Below, in pieces: positions 54,801 to 64,000 of a stretch of DNA of 64,000 nucleotides (position 1 is the first letter of the stretch; every line of letters starts with the position of its first letter). The notes beneath the pieces were generated by a model. The model saw nothing but the letters and a program-made list of their open reading frames with translations. It was not told where the DNA came from and did no database searches. The stretch comes from Rhexocercosporidium sp. MPI-PUGE-AT-0058 (taxonomy: Eukaryota; Ascomycota; Leotiomycetes; Helotiales): positions 124,001-188,000 of the forward strand of contig JAGTJL010000033.1 of NCBI GenBank assembly GCA_020746875.1, in the 5' to 3' direction. Made by a program: the position numbers and the translations under genes.

Positions 54801-57800
54801 TGTTGAGCAACGCCCTCATCTCCCAAGCGTACCCTGCAGGACCATAGTTGCTCAACGCTATTTCGTGGAAAAGTGTGTTGCCGTCGTTATCAACCGCACA
54901 AGGATCTGCGCCAGCTTTGGCCAGTCCCTCAATAATACTAAATTAGCAGCATTTTTGAATGCATCGGTAAAGTACTGTACCACCATTTGGATCTCTTGCT
55001 TTAGCGGAACAGCCAAAGTCCAGCAGCTTCTTAAAAGAATCCCATTTGACATCATACGTGTCGAAAAGTCTGAACAGAATTATATTGTCTAATACATCCG
55101 TAGAAGTGAGTTTCAAGCCCTCTCCAACCAACATTTCAAGCAGATATTCGTTCTTTAGGCCGTCTCTGCCTCCATTCATCGACAGTAGTGGAGGTTTTCC
55201 GTTCTTATTTGGTTTATTAAGATCAGCCCCTGCTTCGATGAATGCTTTCCAGAGCTTCTCGTTACCGAAATTCTCAATACCCGCGAACATATGATACAAT
55301 AGCGTCCATCCGTCTTCATTCTCGATAGTCACGTCAGCGCCGTGTTCTATGAGTTTGAAGACACTTGACTCCTTCGATACTTTTTTATCACCACCAAACG
55401 AGTTTGACCAACCACGACTCATAGATGCGATAATATTAAGAATCGGGGTCGATCCCTTATTATCCTTCGCATTAATATCTGCTCCAGATCTAACCAGAAG
55501 ATCGATTATTTCTGGCAGCTCCGGATCAACTTTATAAAGAGGGGTCGCTCCCGATCCACAACGTAGTTTAGGATCTGCACCATGTTAGAGTAGCAGGTCC
55601 GTAATAATATACTCCGTTTTCTCTGGCCCCCATTCTCCGAACACGACATATCGCTTCTTAACTACGAAGTATAGCGGTGTGTGGTTGCCAACCGTCCGGG
55701 AGTTTATATCGCCACCAGTATCCACAAGAAGTTTCAAACATCTCTCTCCCTTAGCTCTGTCTCCCCAGAAAGAATTATACCCATTTATTCCAGCGAAAGC
55801 ATAAATCGCTATCGTCCCTTCATGAGATCCCGATTCCAAAGTAATCTCCCCTCGTGTGAAAAGTATGTTGTCCCAATGCTTCTCCTCGACGCGAAGATTA
55901 GGATCCGCCCCATTCCGAAGCAAAACTTCAACGAGCGAGTCATCCATCTTATCCGCAGCTACAATCAAGGACGACACTCTATTCACAAGTACATCGATGG
56001 GTACTTTGCCCGTTTTTATGATCGCCTCGGCTGCATCCGACTTACCAGAATCTACCACCCATCGTAGACCTCTACAGGCATCATCCTCATTCATGTGCGG
56101 AATGAATAGATTCAGAATATCGGTATTCCCTCGCTGACAGGAGTACTGTAATAGGGTATCACCAGTATCGTCACCAAGTTGCTGCTCCATCAACTCTAGT
56201 AAGCATTTTGTCTTTTCCGTCTTGCAACTCACCCCTGCTTATAGCAAAAGCCTCACAATGTCGATTTAGTTGCTATTAACAGCTAAATGCATTGGTTTAT
56301 ACCCGCTTATATCATCGTGGTCAGGATCAGCACGATATAACAACAGAAGAGACAAGGTTACTATATGCCCCTTCTCTATAACAAGCATCAGTGCCGTTTA
56401 TCCTCCCGCGTCTTATGCATCAACTTTATTGCCACTGGCAAGCAAATGCTCGGCGTATCGTATAAATCCTAGAAATACAGTAAAATGCAGAGGCTAGAAG
56501 TCCGCTTTCTTATCCTCGTGCCAATAAGTTAACATCCACATCTGGAAGGCGGTTTTGGCGGGAACGAAGTACTGATCCAGAAGGTCGAATTTGATTATTG
56601 TTCCAAGATTTTCTATGTGGTACCCTAAGTTCTGTATTACGTAGGCCATGAAAGGATACAAGGAATGCAGATCTTGCAGCATTTTCAGCCTCGTTCCTTC
56701 CTTCCGCGACTAAACACGTGTACTATAAGTAAACCCATCATCTTCGTCACTATCGTTTTCCAGAGTCTCTTTATTATCCTTGCCTGCACCTAGAGATTCC
56801 AGAGACAAGGAAGTCTGCCCGCAAGAGTCTAAATACTGCAAGCATAACTCCAATAACTTCTCATAGGCCTCCATCTCACAGAGGATTAGGAAAGCACCAA
56901 CATCTGTACTTCGGTTTTGATCTCTTGCAAATTCGGTAAAAGAGTAATGAATAACGGAAATAGTTTCATCATCCAGTAGCTCCAGAAATCGCCCACACGC
57001 CTGCTTCACTACTTCTTTTCCTTCCATCAACCCCGCACCCGTATCTTTCATCAGGAATACAATGATAGATCCAAGTTCGATCAACCTCATTGGCCTAGAC
57101 GACTGAGTGACACACTGCAAGATCACCAATTGCTGGTCCATAGTCAACTTGCTTCGCCTAGCATACTCTGATAATAGTCTTATATAGAGCTCAGTCAAGT
57201 TTCGGGGTAGCTATGCGATTGCTATAGGAAGCTGTTCCGGAATAATACTCCCCTCTTATAAGCCATCGGCGATCGAGTCCATCAATAACCTCGCGTATAA
57301 GAACAACCCCTCCGACAGCTTGCAAACTGCTTCCCTAACCTGGATCTCTTTATCTTTGCTCAGTCTAGGCTTCAAGGTCGCAAGTCGTATCGACACGTAA
57401 GTGACGATATCAGGAAATATCTCTCTTGGCTCGAGTCTGACTGATTCGACACCCAGCTCCCTAAGCTGATTCTCAATATTGGTAGTAGGTCGAGAAGTGA
57501 GCATCACTTTGATGCTTTCAGGCTTAAAGGCTCCCAACTCCTTCAGCTAGTCGATGAATGAAGCATATTAGTCGTCCATCTCGTCCAGTGCATCGGCCAC
57601 GCAGTAGACTTTCTTCTCCTGTTACATAAATCCAACCAATATATCCCACAGCTCACTGCTTTCGACGTTATCGATGGTTTCTATTGATAATCCGTTTACC
57701 TTTTCTTGAAGATCAGAGCTGAAAAGTAGCAGTTATACGATCCAGTCGCGAATAAGATACTTCGGATCATGGTTTTTCTCTACGATCTGTCGGAAGAAAA

Positions 57801-58101
57801 AGAACAGGACAGGTGGTTTCAAGCCTCCGCGATCTTGTGTCTCTGCGAGTATCTTAACAGTCGCTGCCGCAAAAACGCTCTTTCCACTTCCTGCGATTCC
57901 TCTCACCCACAGACAACCCTTGTCCGAATCGTCCTCCTATGCTCGGAAGACCTCAGACTCTCTTAGCCAGTCTCCAGTGCCAGGAGTATAAGACTTCAGG
58001 TACTTCATATACTCATTCCCAGGCGAAAGGTACTCCGTTGGCTGCAGCCATCGACGCAACTCGTCAATTGACTTCATGTTTGGATCTCGTCCAAGAACCA
58101 T
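51898..58101 (-). pseudogene. NACHT-ankyrin NLR, 2,068-codon single frame with many stops
   Basis: One reading frame without frameshift or clear intron spans 6.2 kb. It starts MVLGRDPNMKSIDELRRWL; relatives begin the same way upstream of the P-loop. NACHT: CLWVRGIAGSGKSVFAAAT (Walker A intact), VLFFFFRQIVEKNHDPKYL, VADALDEMDD (Walker B intact), SIKVMLTSRP, then a winged-helix-like part with VILQCVTQSSRPMRLIELG and VIHYSFTEFARDQ. From about 56450 to 52000 there are ankyrin repeats (GADPNLRVEEKHWDN, GADVTIENEDGWTLLYHMFA, GVDIEARDSYGKTPLMIAVC, GANPNVLDSEGRSCLNMAGH), and an acidic tail (DDTGDEDSGESDGEEEEG) ends it at 51898. More than a dozen TAA/TAG/TGA codons replace Trp, Gln or Arg. Such NLRs act in allorecognition or defence. 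Confidence 0.92.
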
Positions 58102-58737
58102 GGTGGAATAGGACGACGCAGACGAATTATCTGCGAATGGTGTTTGAAATGCTTCTTGCGAGCATTCGCTGAAGTCCTGTGGGCGAGTCGTGTTATTATT
58201 TCAAGAGTCCCAGGCTGCAGCCAAGCCGATGACTCCCATGCCTGGATTGGTGTAGCATCCATGTGTGGTACAAGACCAGGGTTATTTGCGCACACCGTGC
58301 ACAATTATACAAGGGTTGGAAAGAGATGTAGAGTGCAAATGGATTTAAGCGATTCGCACTCTTTCCCCTCCCGTTCCTGTGCCTTTAGCGGCACTCCCGA
58401 GCCGTGGGACAACCCCGCTATTAACACCCACTGTTCAACTTTTGACAGACTGCTTCCTGGATCTAGGAGATTTCAAAGATCGATAGGAGGTCTTCACAAA
58501 GAAATATCCTGTAACTAAGCTTAGTTCCAAAGTCCAACAACTCGAGGAGGGTTTCTGGCCTCTGGGAATAAAGTTACTTATATAAGGGTCTCATTCGATC
58601 TTAAAAGCCTTATTACCAAGTTGGAAATCGTCATCTGCTTTGTGGCTGCAGTAGACCGTAAATTCATATGATGATGATGATGATGAAGGTCTATTCCGCC
58701 CGGCTAAGCCTATATGTCATCATTCAGAACCTCTTGC
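58102..58737. other. 5' flank of the NACHT-ankyrin gene
   Basis: The NLR frame can be read open upstream of 58101 to about 58195 (PQDFSECSQEAFQTPFADNS) before a TGA, and a further ATG lies at 58239, so the true N-terminus may be here. A (ATG)n/(GAT)n microsatellite is at 58667-58685. No other gene is seen. Confidence 0.35.
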
Positions 58738-59772
58738 CTAGAAGATCTGAGGGGACCTGCCCTAAGCATTATTCCTGAGTCTTTTGGAACAACGATCTGG
58801 CCCCAGAACATTGCTTTGAACACCTTCGACCGTCTTCTTGCGTTTCTTAGAAAAGGGCTATAGCTGAAGAGCATCACTCCTAAGGAACATCTCACAATTC
58901 CCTACTACTTCCTTAATCACCCGGTCGGGATCTACTTCTCTATTCCAAGCCCCAACTGAGAGACCATTCATGCGCTGCTTTGTATTACGGATAACCATAA
59001 GACCGCAACTCCACTAATCTTTCTGCTAAAAAGTAAGCTGGATACTAGGTTAATATACGGCGATATCTTAAGGAGTTTACTTACCGCTCCAGTATATTCA
59101 AAGCCTAAGTCTTTAAATATAATCTGTAGTGAATCAGCAACGTATTTGAGTCTGTCTAAATCTACGTACCTCTATCACCCGCCGGACTAAAGTAGACTTC
59201 GTTTTACAATAAATAATCCTATGAGTTGCCATCGAATCGTAGTAATATATCATCTTCGTTCGCTCATTAATCTCAAGCAGTATAAAGTAATTAGCGTTGG
59301 TATTTAGCGGGCAGATGAACACCTGCGGCCTTTCGAGATCGTTCATGTCTCTACGCATGTAGTCAATGATCTCTTTCCTCCAGCGGCTAAAGGGGTTTGG
59401 AATCGGTATAACCTTGCCGTTTGCGTCTTTCCTGTGAAGTGGGATGCTAATACCGAGATGCACAAAGGCAGGTCTATCAGTCATTTCGAGAGCTGCCGCA
59501 ATATCCCAACAATTGAGCCATTCCCTAGAGCGTAGCCTGTCGAAAAAGCCACCTGAAAGCTCCACTGCACCATTCACAACGACAGAATCGTCTTCACCGA
59601 GTAGGTGTTTGCCGAGAACGTGGCTGACCCCTTCGACAACGCGATCGAGAGTAGTATCCAAGCAGCTTTGCGGTACAGGTTCCTGTGATTCATTAATAGA
59701 AGTCATTAAACAGCCAGCCCAGACATCCCCTTTCGAAGAAAATTTTAGATTCGCATCGTCGCCTTTTCGCAT
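58738..59772 (-). pseudogene. Ulp1-type (C48) cysteine protease, broken
   Basis: ATG at 59772. Exons 59772-59170, 59123-59085 and 59037-58858 keep frame, with introns of 46 and 47 nt. Exon 1 has REWLNCWDIAAALEMTDRPA, RPQVFICPLNTNANYFILLE (catalytic His/Asp region) and MIYYYDSMATHRII. Exon 2 is IIFKDLGFEYTGA. Exon 3 has two stops (LTF*QKD*) and then WSCGLMVIRNTKQR, the catalytic-Cys block, to a TAG at 58858. The same frame then gives a basic tail (FSKKRKKTVEG, CSKRLRNNA) to 58738. Ulp1 enzymes cleave SUMO; similar proteases in fungi are often found in repeat-rich regions and within DNA transposons, but no transposase accompanies this one. Confidence 0.82.
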
Positions 59773-60898
59773 GATTTATAAGAAGCCTCCATTTAGGCTT
59801 TAGTTCGAGTTCTCTACTAGCGGTCTCTTATTATCTCTTACACATCCTAAAAGTTCTTATCTGAGCTTCAGATTCATATTTCTTTTGTCTGAGACCCTTA
59901 TAAGCTTTGTGGCTGCTGAAGCGTGCGAACAGTTGCAGGGCGTCACACGGTTCGGTACTTATGATCGAAGGAACTAACGATTCTCGGCTTGGAGCGACCA
60001 ACCCCGCAAAGCTTTGGTAATTTCGCCGTCATTTCGCCGTAGTTTCGCCGTACCTTACTTAAGAGTCAAGTGCAAATCAGAACGACTGGGACCGAGACAG
60101 GAAAGCTGTGGAGAAGCTTTTTAGGGAAAAGGGCATTTGGATCCAGAGATCGTCAGGTAAACCCGAGACGAACAAGGACAAGAAAGGATACATTAAAAGC
60201 TTCCAAGCATGCCCCGTCACCCCGGGGCTCCCGGCGGGCGACATTCCAGCCAAACCAGGACGCTTGTGAGGGAAGGGGAGCGGGCGGGGTGATCAGTAAG
60301 TGGTGAGGAGTAGGGATAGAATTCTCAAGGTGGCAGGCAAGCGATATAATGTTAGTGGCCGAATGAAAACAATGTTTGATTTGCAAGAAATTACAGTGGA
60401 ACGATAAATATATTGATGTTTCAACAAAGGTCAATAGAACGAATAAATTCCCTAAAGGTCCCGACGTACGCCTCGTCGCATCATGGCGTGTGTGCATATC
60501 TAGAGTCGTATCAGCGCCATGGATCCATTTCCAAGGGTTATCCTTTGGGGGTATGCCAGCAAGCGCAAGTAGTCCACGTTGTCCGCTTCCCGGCCCCGCT
60601 CGACCCCATCGTCGCTGGTGACATCACGATCGCTGTCGCTCAACCACCAGCTAAATGGCTGATCGAAGGCTCACTTCCGTGCGACGCAAGCGCGTCGGCA
60701 CACGCAGTTCTGGCTTCATAGGTCGATTTGGCTTAGAACCGCTGTGGTCACGGCATGCCTCCGCAGCAGACAACGGGGATGGAAACCTTGGAGCCGAAAT
60801 TGAACGCAGGTGAACAACGCATGGATTTTTGAGTGTACGTGAAGATGCTCAGCGCTGCCGCAAAATACTCTAAATTGTAGTGTCGCCGGAGCGCAGCA
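59773..60898. other. Intergenic stretch between Ulp1 fossil and SANT gene
   Basis: No supported gene. Short overlapping frames at 60070-60721 lack domain content. TTTCGCCG recurs three times at 60024-60050 (spacing about 11 bp). Confidence 0.35.
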
Positions 60899-63521
60899 TC
60901 ATCTGTTGAACATGGTCGAATAGCGCACCTGGATGGCTCCCATGCTCCGGCCAGGGAGATCCTCATGGATCGCTTTCCACGAACAACCGTACTTCCTTGT
61001 CCGGAGTATCGCATCCTCTTTCTCTGACCAAGGAACCCGGCTCTTCTTTGACTTCAGCGGTGTTTGAGGTGTCTTGGAATGTGCAGCAGCTTTTTGATCG
61101 TTCTCCAGTGCTGCAGGATCAATCGGTATGTGAACGTACTCCGAGACCGATGGCAGTTTGAACTCAAGGTTGTATGTCACATCATCTCCGATCCTGGTGC
61201 ATTTCAAGAAGCCTTGGAATGGCCACTGCCGATGCTCAGTAACTAGTATCGCCTCTGATGCCTCAGACGGGCTTCGGGAGGGTCGCGAGGCGTGCTGGTG
61301 GCTATTAACGACGAAGGTCGACTGACACTCGTGATCAAACTGAAGTCGCGCGTCGTCAATTTCAGGTGTGGCGATCGACAACGCAACAAAGGGGCCAGCC
61401 TGTCTGACATGGACCTTTGGGGCGTGCCTTGTGGAGGTGGTTGGAGTCACGGTAGATGCTGAGCGTGGATTTCGTCTCTTTGTAGGTCGTGGGTCCTCGT
61501 CGCTTGTATCGCAGGCGTTGTGATTGTTATCAGTGTTCGCAGAATAGTGGGTGTCGCCACTGATGTCTGTATACATGTCTTGGTGCCCTCGCTTCAGTGT
61601 TGTAGGGTTGCCCCCCAGGACAGGGTCGGCTGGTGTAGATGAGCGAGAGGCTCGTGACGCATGGCGATTCTCGTCATTGATTAGAGTTGCTGAATGTGTG
61701 AGAAGAACATCACGTTGTGCTTCGCTCAAAGGACGAGGACAAGACCCTGTTCGAAATATGTTCCGTCAGCAACCTATTGCTCAAGATTTCCAAAACCGGG
61801 GCATTTATAAGGTAAGTAGTTACCTTTAAGCTCAGCGACCAACAAAGGGCTGAGTGAGATTCTCAACTGATCTTCAGTAATCCAGGTGCGGGGTTCATCG
61901 ACTAGGTACTCGAAAGTTTTCTTGCCTTTGCTCCTCTTGTCTAAACGCATGCGGTAAACTCGACTAACATCCCTTTCTACCGGTAGGACCGAGTCTTGAG
62001 AGGATCGTTCACAAGACGGCCGTAGCATTGATATTCGTATGTCTTCCTCATTGAACCAAGAATCGGATCTGTTCAACCGATCCCCCCATACGATTCGGTA
62101 CTGGGTCGTCTTTGTCTGGCGTCCAGCAAGGGGTTGGGTGCGTATCCCACGCAGTCGAAAACGGTGCTCGTCTGGGATCTTAGGTTCTACGGCTAGCAGA
62201 ATCTCGGTGGCCTCCTTGTCTTCCAGGTCGTCCGCGTCGACGACTTCGACCAAGTCCTGATCACCCACATCTGGGTCTCCGAGCCCTTTTTGCTGCTGCA
62301 TTGCGACGGGCCCCCCTTCCACCACCACCTCGGTCTCCTGCAGCTCCCACTCCTCAAGACCCTGAGCTGTGCCATTTCGAGAAGTATCTTGCAGCTCTTC
62401 TGGCCTGCTACTGGTGGTTTCGGTGCATTCTCGACTCTGGATCCCGTCTGGTGGTGCTTCGGCCGAGCGAGGACTTGGGGAGGTAGGTGTGCCGGCAGAC
62501 GATGACTCCACTTGTAGCTCTTCCAAAGCCAATCCCAATTCTTTCTCCAGTTCAACCATGCTATCATCAGTCCATCCATCATTGCCGTTGTCAGAAGGAT
62601 TGGGAAGAAAGTGGGGCGCGGACTCCATTGACGTGCTCTGCGTGATATCGTCGATGTCTTGCTGGCTGATCTTATCCTGCAGCGGCGTAGAGGATCGAGG
62701 GACGGTCTGGAGTTGGGCTTGTGCGAGAGTAGCAGGCACGCCGTGATGCTCATGAGGCCGACGCCCCGGAGCTGGCTTGTTGACATAATAAGTCTCCTCA
62801 ACGTCATACCATGGGCCGGATGTATTAATGGACTCTGTCGGCGTTGAGACGAGTTCTGAGCTTGCGACGATATGCGGACTCGCATTCTGTCCAATATGCC
62901 CAGTATCGATATCCCCGAAAGCGCCTTCGACTTCATTCCCAGCACCTGCGTTATCTGCGCCGTTATCATCGAGGATCACTGGTTGATCTGCATATAATTA
63001 GCGGACCGCTTTGAGCATGAACAGTAGCCGGTGTATGTACCTTGACAAATACCCTGACATTCGCCCAACCCTGATTGTGTTGGGTTGACTTGCAGTCCGA
63101 CACTGTCGACAGCGGGTTGTTCTAAACGCTGAATGGTACACCCAGTCTTCGAGGCTTCAGTCGAGATCTTCGAACTCAGAGCCGCTCGAGAGAGCTCCTC
63201 GAGAGACGGAAAATGGTCGTCTGATTCATCGTCATTGTCGGCAAGAGCGTGCTTAGGATCTAGATGGACGGATCAAAAGGATTCACTTCGGGTAGAGCTC
63301 TTCCACATACCTTCAGCTCTCGCTGCTCTATTTCTATCAGCTTGATATCCAGAACGAGAAAGAGGATCAGCAGATTTGCGTATTTTCTGGCCGCCGCTGG
63401 TGTTGACTGGACGGATTGAAGGGCCGGTTTGATCATGCCAAAGGGTATTTCTGTTGCAGAAGGGCGGGTTTGATAGAGGAACTGCAAATGGAACGAATCT
63501 TATACTCTCAAGGGCAGCCAT
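60899..63521 (-). CDS. Chromo-like / SANT(Myb)-like nuclear protein, intact
   Basis: Four exons keep frame: 63521-63311, 63259-63041, 62987-61824, 61746-60899, 813 residues; introns are 51, 53 and 77 nt. It starts MAALESIRFVPFAVPL. Residues about 70-400 are acidic, Ser/Pro/Glu-rich and probably disordered. Two similar modules follow: QYRIVWGDRLNRSDSWFNEE with DIRISML, and KTFEYLVDEPRTWITEDQL with RISLSPL, which have the pattern of chromo/chromo-shadow folds (strand, W-x-W/F, acidic turn). Near the C-terminus KKSRVPWSEKEDAILRTRKY and CSWKAIHEDLPGRSMGAIQV form a single SANT/Myb-like DNA-binding repeat. A role in chromatin or transcription is inferred. There are no premature stops. Confidence 0.82.
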
Positions 63522-64000
63522 CACGAAACGAAGTAGGCAGAGAGAAGTGCAGTTTGAGCGTGTGTCGAATGTTCAGCGAGGGGAATTGAGGGACTTAAGA
63601 GGTGATCCGCGAGCGCCTGCTTGCCGAAATTGAGCTGATCTCGTCCACACATCAGCTTTGCCGCTCGCAGCTGCCGTCTGCCGTCCTAAATTCAACCTAG
63701 TCCTGCGCATGAAATCTCAGTCCCTCCAGGCTCCGGCCAGGACTCGTTTGTCTTGCATCCCCCGTCTTCCTCGGCTTCACCGAAGATCGAGAAATCAGCC
63801 GGTGATCACTCTAATGTTGCTCAAAACTCAACCCACAACACCCTTCCCCTGGAGCCTGTGGCCATCTCCGCGTAGATGTGGCCAAACGACCTTCCCATTG
63901 AAGAAGTGATATTCCACGGCATGAATTATGCTTTCCCCATTCTGGTGGCGCGTACACTCCTGCCACAGCAGTGAGGACCCTGAGCCAAAGGATTTGCGGA
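63522..64000. promoter_or_regulatory. 5' flank of the SANT gene
   Basis: 479 bp upstream of the SANT gene's start codon up to the window edge. Pyrimidine-rich patches lie near 63540-63600 and 63720-63770. No other gene is supported. Confidence 0.3.

Noticed and set aside
51898..58101. Several separate small ankyrin genes
   Set aside because: All ankyrin and NACHT segments lie in one frame separated only by single stops, so they are one broken gene.
1..64000. Bacterial origin or CRISPR/operon features
   Set aside because: Spliceosomal introns, fungal-specific domains and RIP-type mutation rule out a prokaryotic source; no spaced short repeats resembling CRISPR are present.
1..64000. tRNA or rRNA genes
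   Set aside because: I scanned for A/B-box-like pairs and clover-leaf arms by eye and found none that I would defend; a covariance-model scan would settle it.

Overview
This is nuclear DNA from a filamentous ascomycete (Pezizomycotina). The evidence is short GT/GC-AG introns of about 46-80 nt with CTAAC-like branch sites, fungal-only families (HET domain, NACHT-WD40 and NACHT-ankyrin NLRs, DUF7924, DUF3435 'captain' recombinase, BCS1-like AAA), TA-flanked MITE-like elements, and many in-frame TAA/TAG codons standing where relatives have Gln (CAA/CAG) or Trp (TGG). Those stops, with Gly-to-Arg and Asp-to-Asn changes, are what repeat-induced point mutation (RIP) leaves behind. Most genes here are RIP-type fossils; a few intact genes stand among them.

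Layout. 0.04-6.4 kb: a 6.3 kb segment bounded by roughly 480-bp diverged terminal inverted repeats, with a 247-bp MITE inside, carrying a decayed HET-NACHT-WD40 allorecognition gene with fourteen 126-bp WD40 repeats. 6.4-9.6 kb: eroded sequence and a 15-bp minisatellite. 9.6-13.5 kb: a second inverted-repeat-bounded segment holding an intact, seven-exon, 695-residue S41-family peptidase. 13.9-20 kb: a Tad-type LINE tail, a broken HET-domain gene, and a divergent pair of broken genes, a bZIP factor and an ArsM arsenite methyltransferase. 20.1-22.2 kb: a RIP-ruined DUF3435 tyrosine recombinase, the captain of Starship giant transposons, oriented so that an element it led would run leftward over the arsM, HET and NLR genes.

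23-30 kb: a divergent pair of intact genes (a 977-residue ankyrin protein and a 437-residue single-pass membrane protein), an NLR scrap, and a sirtuin whose C-terminal half is lost. 30.5-50.9 kb: scattered fossils (coiled-coil gene, F-box gene, BCS1-like ATPase, DUF7924 protein, APH-like kinase, several unknowns), a second TA-flanked MITE and GTGAA-type low-complexity tracts. 51.9-58.1 kb: one continuous 2,068-codon frame for a NACHT-ankyrin NLR, broken by many stops. 58.7-59.8 kb: a ruined Ulp1-type cysteine protease. 60.9-63.5 kb: an intact four-exon, 813-residue gene with chromo-like modules and a C-terminal SANT/Myb-like domain.

Functionally this is a typical accessory or sub-repeat compartment: allorecognition genes, mobile-element machinery and metalloid detoxification genes, heavily inactivated. 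Family calls rest on recognised motifs read from the translation. Exon structures given for the S41, ArsM, Sir2, DUF7924, Ulp1 and SANT genes were worked out by hand and keep frame throughout, but no database search was run.
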